This document shows positions 34,801 to 41,150 of a stretch of 41,150 nucleotides of DNA, one piece after another. How positions within the stretch are numbered: position 1 is the first letter of the stretch; each line of letters begins with the position of its first letter. A program made the position numbers and the translations under genes. This stretch comes from Allomyces macrogynus ATCC 38327. Taxonomy: Eukaryota > Blastocladiomycota > Blastocladiomycetes > Blastocladiales > Blastocladiaceae. The DNA is taken from NCBI GenBank assembly GCA_000151295.1, contig GG745368.1, forward strand, positions 209,984 through 251,133. Direction: 5' to 3'. The notes under the pieces were generated by a model that was not told the DNA's origin, made no database searches, and saw nothing but the letters and a program-made list of their open reading frames with translations.

Positions 34801-35030
34801 GCGTGCTTGTCGCGCGCGACGTCGAGCTCCTGTACCGGAACTTCTACCTCGGCAACAACCTGTTTGCCGTGCCGCCCGTGGATGACACTGGAAGCAGTAG
34901 CGGGCCGACGCTCGCGCTCGACGCGTCGGCCCAGATCAAGTTGAATGCGCGAAGCAACGCCCACGTTGCCCGATCGGTGCCGGTCTTGCCGGACTTGATG
35001 GTGGACTGCACTCGTGGCCCGGGAGAATAA
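31856..35030 (+). CDS. Large multi-pass membrane protein, tandem paralogue A (unknown family)
   Basis: Five exons: 31856-34198, 34263-34348, 34414-34490, 34557-34676, 34753-35030, all in phase, 967 residues. The start was chosen by match to paralogue B (DHGKACANYFDHQPIGRP). About 190 disordered residues precede LHPITLRFLDPEAENEYRAA. Membrane module 1 (about residues 215-430) has some five or six hydrophobic segments and includes YPALTWTVWVPTRGG, GPVSAYAVLFFGGNV, KGPRHFQKGG and FKIEYVWRHLFAETRR. A Pro/Ser/Thr-rich linker of about 160 residues follows. Module 2 (about residue 606 onward) starts ELFFLVYDRVLADARANVQA and has several more segments, including NIILATLSVIVELVIGW, LLFFAVESGVTTQYYILGTS and RNFYLGNNLFAVP. 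I do not recognise the family. Module 1 recalls the six-helix anchors of some class III nucleotide cyclases, but no cyclase catalytic domain is present. The stop codon overlaps an AATAAA at 35026-35031. Confidence 0.85.
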
Positions 35031-35722
35031 ACATTTACATACGCCCACAACTTGAGGGCTCAGCAGGCTCGTCATTGGCCAGTCCGCTCGAACTAGTGGA
35101 GTCTGCAACCGATGCGTCTCGCCCCCACCAGGCAAGTCTTCTAAGAAACACGCGTGCGAACGTGAGGCATTCTGCACCGTCGACAAGCTGCTTGACAACA
35201 ACCCGCAACCGATCAGCATCGCGAATCGTCGACATGGCATGACGGAGCAGCAAACCGGCAAGAAGCTCAATTAGCATCGGCCTTGTGATCAGACGCGACC
35301 GTACATGCCTCCATGTGTATTCGACAGCCTGCGCTCGGCCGCGCCAGCTCGCGCATCGTTGCAGCAAGACCGTCCGTTCATCCCAGCAGCAGATTGCAAT
35401 CCGATTCTTGGTGTGCCCTCGAACAAGCGATCGCTACGCTCGCCACGCGGCATTTGTTCAGGAACCCATTTCAGCCAGCGCGACAAGCGACCCTCGTCCT
35501 CAACAGCTCACTCGCACGACGCGGCTGGTGCAGCACGGATTTGCTGTCCTGATCGGGTCCGTCTCGGGCGTGCCGATTCGTATCCGGCGCCGCGTGCGCT
35601 CGCGCAAGACGTTTTGTGGCCAAACGTCGGTCCCGGAGATTCGCGAGGTAATACTGCTTCCGTTTTTACGGTGGAGGACATGACGACTGATCAGAAACAT
35701 CACCCACCGACTCGTAAGTAGC
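35031..35722. other. Spacer between the two membrane paralogues
   Basis: Contains the 3' end of paralogue A and the promoter of B. A plus-strand stretch around 35540-35648 could encode VPIRIRRRVRSRKTFCGQ and is followed by a GTAATA that might be a splice donor. An untested upstream exon is therefore possible, but the homologous start of A argues against it. No repeat or RNA gene seen. Confidence 0.4.
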
Positions 35723-38700
35723 ATGCAACGAAGGGAGGACACAGATCATGGGAAGGCGTGCGTCGACTACTTTGACCACCAGCCGATTTCGCGACCAACG
35801 GCGAGATCCACGCGATTGCCGAGGCCACCAGTGCGACGGGGCTCGCTACGAACTCGTTCGCGCTCGGCCGGTCAACAGCAAGGGTCTATTCCTGTGCTTT
35901 CCAAGTCGCGGCTACCCTCATCAACACAACTCGCCGTCACATCGGCGGATCCAGCCGTTACGGTCACGTCGTGCCCAGTCGTCCCGCAACCCGTGCCAAG
36001 CTTACGCGTCGTCAATGGCGTCGAGCGCGTGCCGAGGGCAAATTATTTGAACGACCACGTCCTCTCCACCGTTTCGGCACCCGCCAGTGGACTTGTACCC
36101 AGGCGTCGAAGCAAAAGCACCGATTTCTTGCCAACGTCGCCATCGCCGCTATTCCTGTCCCCCACTCCTGATTCACCATCACTTGCGCCGGCTGACGCGG
36201 TCGGAAGCACGACCAGCAGCGCGCCGAGACTGACGGTGGTGCACGAGGACTTGCAGCAGCGCTTCTTGCTCCACCCAATTACGCTGCGCTTCCTTGATCC
36301 GGCGGTCGAAGACGAGTACTGCAAGGCCACGGCGATGCTGAACCTGATCCGCAACGAATGGATCGCGTGGATGGCGGCCGTGGCCACGATTGTGCACACG
36401 GTCGCGTACGAAATGACGCTCTACCCAGCACTGACCTGGATCATATGGGTCCCGACCCGCGGGACTTGCGCGCTCATGACGTTCGTCCTCGCCATCACTC
36501 TCCACCGCTCGCGACCGCTCCCGGGCCGACTGCCGACGGCATGGGCCGTTCGCCACATAGTGCCCATCACGCTCGTTTGGCTCGCGTTCTGTTTCTTGTT
36601 CTATTTTTGGGTTGGCGACACGGCCGCGGCCCTGGTCAACTTCACCCGCGGTATTGCCAGCGCGCGCGCCAATGGCCTGATCGCGCCTGACGACCCGCTC
36701 ATGGACCCGGCGACCGTGGCGCCGTTTGTGCCCAATACGGGCCCCGTGTCGGCGTACGCGATTCTGTTCTTCGTCGGCAACGTGTGCGCCAAGGGCCCGC
36801 GGCACTTCCAAAAGGGGGCGCTGACTCTCGTCGTGGCCGTGGTTCACGTGGTCATCAACGTCTTTGTCGTGCCACTGGCCGTGGAGCGCGGTCAGCTGAT
36901 CGCGTTCAGCTGTTACTTGGCGTCGTCGCTCGCGTCAACGTGGTCAAGTTTCAAGATCGAGTACGTCTGGCGGCACCTGTTTGCCGAGACGCGCCGCGAC
37001 CAGATCGAATCCGAGTGGAGCTGCTCGGATTTGGGCAAGGTGGACGGGTTCGGGTCGTTTTCGCGGTTGCCAAGTGCTGGATCGTGTGCCGGGTTGCCGA
37101 GTGCCGGGTCGACGACCGATGCGTCGCCGAAGAGTCTCACGCGATCGACGGCGCCGTCGAGTGTGATCACGGATCTGTTGAGCCCTGCCACGGCTCCGTC
37201 GAGCTCTGTGACGGCTTCCTCGGCGGCAACTGCGGCACCGCTAATCAACTCTGCTCCATTCGCGCCGGCACCCTTGCGCTCCATGCCACGGGTCGCTCCG
37301 ACATCGGCGGACCATCGATCCTGTGGCAGCAGCCCACGTTCCACATTCCGTACGGCGCGTCCACGCAAGCAATCAGCACCGCCCGGCCTGCCGTTACCAC
37401 CGCTCGTGGCGCCTTTCGCCGACAGCGACCCGCCACCCCCGCTCGCCGTCCCCGACACGCACCTCCTGCGCTCAACAACCGCTCACAGCAGCAGCAGCGC
37501 GCGCCCACCCAAAATCACGCTCGCCCGGCCAACCCCCCGCTCGTTCTTCTTCGCCATCTACGACCGCGTCCTCGCCGACGCGCGCGCCAACGTGCAGGCC
37601 ATGGCCGCCGCAGCCTACGTGCACGACGTGCGCGCGACGGGCCTTATCGTTCCCGACCAACCCGCGCTGACTGCGTCGCAGAGCCGCATGACGCGCGCGC
37701 GGCGGCACGCGCAGCCCGCGGCCATAACGGATGCGCGTGAGGCATTGTCGCACACGTGGTTGTATCGGCTGCTGTGCCGGTTCCCGGGCCGCGACGAGGC
37801 CATGTACCAGCGGCAGCGGTCAGTGCCGCTGCGGCTCGAGGCGCGGTATAATATCATTCTCGCGACGTTGAGCGTGGTCGCGGAAATTGTGCTGGATTGG
37901 GAGCATTCGCGCGCGATGCTCGTCGAGCCGGGGTACCAGATTGAGGTGCTGCGCGGGTGGACGGTGCCGTGCTTGTGGATCCGGGTCGTATGGACGGCGG
38001 TCGTGCAGGTGGTGGATTTGGTACGTTGACACGCGGCTTTGGTGGATGTGCTGTGTCCTGCACCTTGCCGCTCACGAACGAACGGTCCACGCCTGGTAGG
38101 TGGTCCCGTACTTGCCGCTGGTCAAGTGGAACGGGACGCGGCTGCTCCTGTTCAATACGGCCACGTTTGTTGCGTTTGTTCTCCAGTACGCTGGCTTTCC
38201 CGACAAGCGATATCTTGCTTATCAATGCTGACCTTCGCGATTCCTCTCCACCAGATACGTGTTCGCAATGTGGATCGAGTGCCAACCGCAACCCGGTCCT
38301 GTCGGCCGTCCAGGCCACCAACCTGATCCGTGCGTTCGTCAGGCTCATTCCTTCCCCGGGCGGCGCGACTGACCGTCATCCCCCCCGCGCCCGCCACCGT
38401 AGGCCAGCTCCTCTTCTTCGCCGTCGAGTCCGGCGTCACAACCCAATACTACCTGCTCGGCACGAGCATGATCGCGATCCCGGTCCTGCTCGGCGGCCTG
38501 TTTGGCCCGGACCTCGTCCGAGGTACATCCCACTTCTTCCCCAACCCTTCGTCCAGCGACAACTCACCCGCTCGATCATAGGCCCGTTCATGAGCACCTT
38601 CATGCGCACGTTGATCGCACAGGCCGCGGGCGCGTTTGTCGCGCGTGACGTGGAACACATGATGCGCCAGTTCTACCTCGGCAACAATTTGTTTGCCGTG

Positions 38701-39156
38701 CCGTCGCCGACTGGCACAGGGTCGGTGGATGGGGGACCGCCGGATGGGGGGAAACTGCGCGCGAGTCGGGAGGGTGGCGGGGTGCGCATCGTTGCGCGGT
38801 CGGCGCCGGTCTTGCCGAGCCCGACGGTGATGGTGGTAGGGGAGGGGGACGGGGACGGAAGGACTGGGGGTGGAGGGCCAGGCGGATCGGGATCGACTTG
38901 TACAGAGCGCGATAAACCGCATCCACGATTTGTATCAACGCAAGGGCCCCCGGATCGCAACCTGGTCAGTGCCCGTCCTGTCGGGTTCGGCGTCGACGGC
39001 AACCGAGGAGAAACGCCGACCAGAGCACCTGGTGGGCGGAGCGGTGCAAACCAAGAAGAAGCAAAAACAAACACATCCACGATTTTTGGCACGGCAGACA
39101 ATCCACGCGCGAGAGGGTCACCCATCCTCTCTCACGCCCCAGCGACGACCACTTGA
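35723..39156 (+). CDS. Large multi-pass membrane protein, tandem paralogue B, with a frame break in exon 3
   Basis: Same architecture as A: exons 35723-38020, 38100-38185, 38255-38329, 38403-38522, 38582-39156, with all four introns at the positions used in A. The starts match (DHGKACVDYFDHQPISRP), module 1 is roughly 60% identical by eye (LHPITLRFLDPAVEDEY, KGPRHFQKGA, FKIEYVWRHLFAETRR), and module 2 is at least as close (YDRVLADARANVQAMAAAA). The linker between modules differs almost completely. Exon 3 is 75 bases against 77 in A, a net loss of two bases near 38267 after WIE. Without correction the protein would end in the wrong frame. Repairing the frame implies about 1,050 residues. The C-terminal tail after FYLGNNLFAVP is much longer than in A (about 150 residues) and rich in Gly, Pro and Arg. 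It is either a functional gene with a consensus error or a young pseudogene. Confidence 0.8.
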
Positions 39157-39197
39157 CCAACAGACTCGACCCGGCGCTCACGGACGCGGGGGCGATT

Positions 39198-39558
39198 TTA
39201 CGCGAACGGCGAGATGAGCCGCGCGAACGACGGCTGCGGGTTCGACCGCGTGAAGCCTAGTCGATGAATAAAGCGCGCATCGTCAGTTTCGGTGCAGCGC
39301 GACTTGTCGTCGAGTTAGAGGACGCACCAATGTAGAGAATCGTCGGCAGGTACATGACGTGCACGACCTTCTTGACAAAGTCGGTGACGCGCAGGAAGCC
39401 TGGTCACGGTGCCAAGCGGGGTGAGTGTCGGATTTCGATAAATAGTACGCTTGGCCGTGCCGTGCCGGCAGCCGCGAATTTGGGGGGCCGGTCGTTTCGC
39501 AGAGCATCGTGATGGTCGAATGCGGGTACTTACGCTCCTTGTTTTCCTCGGAGAACAT
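39198..39558 (-). CDS. TOM7: Tom7, small subunit of the mitochondrial outer-membrane import complex
   Basis: A 51-residue protein from three exons: 39558-39534, 39399-39328, 39256-39198; splice phases 1 and 1 join correctly. It starts MFSEENKER, followed by a single membrane span (FVKKVVHVMYLPTILYIG) with the family's proline in the helix, and ends GFTRSNPQPSFARLISPFA. The end closely follows fungal Tom7, in which an LG-Y-TRSNPRPS-type segment precedes the terminal SPL motif. Tom7 modulates assembly of the TOM complex at Tom40. The gene is too short and split for ORF calling and would be missed by it. It is convergent with paralogue B, with only 41 bases between stop codons. Confidence 0.9.
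39267..39272 (+). promoter_or_regulatory. Possible polyadenylation signal AATAAA for membrane paralogue B
   Basis: AATAAA 110 bases after the stop of paralogue B, on its strand, lying within the last intron of the antisense Tom7 gene. If used, the two transcripts overlap tail-to-tail. Single hexamers are weak evidence. Confidence 0.35.
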
Positions 39559-40141
39559 GGTGGTGGTGTGGTTCGGAGAAGGCCGAAAAGCGGAGCACGG
39601 CCCGGAGTGCAAGGCGATCAAAACATCACGTTGGCCCGTGCTGGCTGCGAACTTCAACGAAAAGTTGCCTCGTTGCACAACCACTTCCAACTGGCCAACC
39701 CTCTGCACTCCAGTCTCCTCCATTCTCTGGTGACGAGCGAACGCAACGAGCCAAAGTTCTATCCGCAAGCCTGTATTTATAACGCCAAGTAGGGTGGGGA
39801 TAAGACAGCCATGACCGCAATGAACGACAAAGAAAGCGAAGCGCGCCGACGACTCCGACGACACGACCGAAGTCAGACGCCGACGCCGCGCGGCCCATCC
39901 CTGTTACCGAAGCGGCGGTCGGTATGGGCCGAAACCACGACAAACGACAACGAAAGAGGCACGAGTGCCCATGACGGAAAAAAGAAAAAAACCAAACACC
40001 CCAACCAAAACCCACAAATCGGCTCGACCACTTGCGCGCCGACGGGCCCATGGCACGCCGCCGGTCCTTGCCCCGGACCCGGCCGGCCACCACGGCTCAG
40101 CATACCCATCGTGCGCGTTCCCTCCATCTTACTCCACCCCT
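39559..40141. other. Intergenic region between Tom7 and ornithine decarboxylase
   Basis: Upstream of Tom7 and downstream of the ornithine decarboxylase stop, both on the minus strand. An A-rich patch is present at about 39976-40000. No gene, RNA or repeat recognised. Confidence 0.45.
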
Positions 40142-41047
40142 TCAAATGAGCAGGCGGTGCGCCTCGGTGTTGGTCCAGATCACATGGCACCGGCGGAACC
40201 CGTTGAACGTGGACGCGGCCGCGACCGTGTAGGCCCCCATGGCATCAAAGTAGAGCCAGTCGCCGACATCGAGCTCCGGCAGCTGGCCGTCGCGCGTGAT
40301 CACGTCCATCGAGTCGCACGTCGGCCCCCAAATCGAGCATGCGTGGGTCTCGCCGTTGCCAACCTCCTGGCCGTGCACGTAGACGCCGTCCTTGACGAGA
40401 ACCTTGGGCGAGACGTGCGCGTGGTCAAAGTAGAGGCAGTTGAACGACGAGTAGAGCCCTTCGTTGATGTAGTACATGAACGACTTGGCAGCCTCCTGGT
40501 CCTTGGCCTCGACGACGCGGCGCGCGTGCACATTGACCGCGAGCGTGTAGGCGTTCGAGACAAAGTACCGCCCGGGCTCGGCAATGATGCGCGTCGCCGG
40601 GAACATGGAGGCCAGCGCGGGCCGGAGCACGTCAGCGATCTGCGCAAACGTGATCCCCGTCGAGCAGTCAGCGCCCGGGTACCCGCCGCCCAAGTCGAGC
40701 ATCTCGAGGTGCATGCCGAGTTCCGCGGCCTCGTCAAAGACCTTGCGCGCCGTCACGACGGCATCGTGGAACGCCGACGCGTCAAAGCACCCGGACCCGA
40801 CGTGGAACGAGACGCCGACCACCTCGATATCGAGGTCCTTGGCGAGCTGCAGCAGCGAGCGTGTCACCTCCGGGTGCGCGCCAAACTTGACGCCGAACCG
40901 GCACAGCGACCGCGAGTCGTCAGTGAGCTCGCGCAGCACCATTTGCGGGTTCGCGTGCCACTTCTTGATCTTGTGCAGCTCGTCTGCGTTATCAAACGTC
41001 ATCATGCGCACGCCTTTGGCCGACTCGTGCCGAATGTGGCTCGTAGC
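40142..41047 (-). CDS. ODC1: Ornithine decarboxylase, 3' part (5' exons outside the window)
   Basis: PLP-dependent enzyme that makes putrescine from ornithine, the first step of polyamine synthesis. The visible last exon, 41047-40142, encodes 301 residues. It begins ATSHIRHESAKGVRMMTFDN just after an AG acceptor. Family blocks follow in order: FGVKFGAHPEVTR, VVGVSFHVGSGC, MLDLGGGYPG, RIIAEPGRYFVSNAYTLAVN, FMYYINEGLYSSFNC, the active-site cysteine loop SIWGPTCDSMD, and DWLYFDAMGAYTVAAASTFN. The PLP-binding lysine (AVKCN-type motif) should be in the missing upstream exon. The C-terminus ends soon after the fold (EAHRLLI), without a long tail. Confidence 0.94.
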   Translation of the reverse strand, partial: ATSHIRHESAKGVRMMTFDNADELHKIKKWHANPQMVLRELTDDSRSLCRFGVKFGAHPEVTRSLLQLAKDLDIEVVGVSFHVGSGCFDASAFHDAVVTARKVFDEAAELGMHLEMLDLGGGYPGADCSTGITFAQIADVLRPALASMFPATRIIAEPGRYFVSNAYTLAVNVHARRVVEAKDQEAAKSFMYYINEGLYSSFNCLYFDHAHVSPKVLVKDGVYVHGQEVGNGETHACSIWGPTCDSMDVITRDGQLPELDVGDWLYFDAMGAYTVAAASTFNGFRRCHVIWTNTEAHRLLI

Positions 41048-41150
41048 CTTGCATTGTACGCGTATATGATACGCGTCGGATCTTGTCTTTTCTTGTTCGC
41101 GTTAATCTTGTTCTTGTACGACTTGCGAATTGTTGTTGAGCCGCGCTATA
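41048..41150 (-). other. Part of an intron of the ornithine decarboxylase gene
   Basis: Read on the minus strand, these 103 bases lack family sequence and end in AAG just before the ODC exon. They should therefore be the 3' part of an intron whose donor is off the window. At about 100 bases it is already within the size range of introns here. Confidence 0.6.

Noticed and set aside
38330..38402. A second frame break in membrane paralogue B
   Set aside because: This is an intron (GTGCGT...GTAG). The same intron exists in paralogue A at 34491-34556, and both join NLI-R-QLLFFAVESG.

Overview
This window is eukaryotic nuclear DNA. It is GC-rich, its genes are broken by short introns (about 59-150 bp), and its proteins are eukaryotic: cytosolic leucyl-tRNA synthetase, fimbrin, CBP20, ERGIC3/Erv46, the three-domain glutaredoxin Grx3 and Tom7. 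The Tom7 C-terminus is of fungal type. An early-diverging, zoosporic fungus (Blastocladiomycota or a chytrid-like lineage) is my best guess, but that is inference from overall character and not from a marker gene. There are no prokaryotic operons, CRISPR arrays or recognisable transposons.

Layout, left to right: the 5' end of an unknown minus-strand gene (1-217); polynucleotide kinase 3'-phosphatase (+, 647-2485); ERGIC3/Erv46 (-, 2823-4519); cytosolic LeuRS (-, 5110-8571); monothiol glutaredoxin 3 (+, 9034-10375); a GPATCH4-like G-patch protein (-, 10509-11414); a decayed 3' piece of a thiolase gene (-, 11641-11795) followed by about 1.6 kb without a recognisable gene; an intact peroxisomal SCPx-type thiolase (-, 13375-15096); a cyclopropane-fatty-acid-synthase-like methyltransferase (-, 16021-17904) facing a second member of the same methyltransferase superfamily (+, 18987-20397); CBP20 (+, 20960-21739); an SLC35F-type transporter (+, 22959-24666); fimbrin (+, 25455-28621), interrupted by a 983-base run of N; a coiled-coil protein (-, 29108-30817); two tandem paralogues of a large multi-pass membrane protein (+, 31856-35030 and 35723-39156); a 51-residue Tom7 in three exons (-, 39198-39558); and the 3' part of ornithine decarboxylase (-, 40142-41047).

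Most genes are ordinary housekeeping genes and are not functionally linked. Two local arrangements stand out. One is the lipid-related block 13.4-20.4 kb: a peroxisomal thiolase next to two divergent lipid-methyltransferase-family genes sharing about 1.1 kb of upstream DNA. The other is the tandem membrane-protein pair, which matches no family I can name, is conserved over two membrane modules, shares all four intron positions, and is the best candidate for something undescribed.

Two window-wide observations matter to anyone using this annotation. First, the 5' splice sites I inferred carry C at intron position +4 in 43 of 51 cases (GTRCGT-like, not GTRAGT). Second, several otherwise well-conserved genes (LeuRS, GPATCH4-like, CBP20, SLC35F, fimbrin at the gap edge, the second membrane paralogue) contain 1-2 base frame breaks. 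These look more like consensus errors than biology, and gene models built by simple ORF calling will be wrong there.
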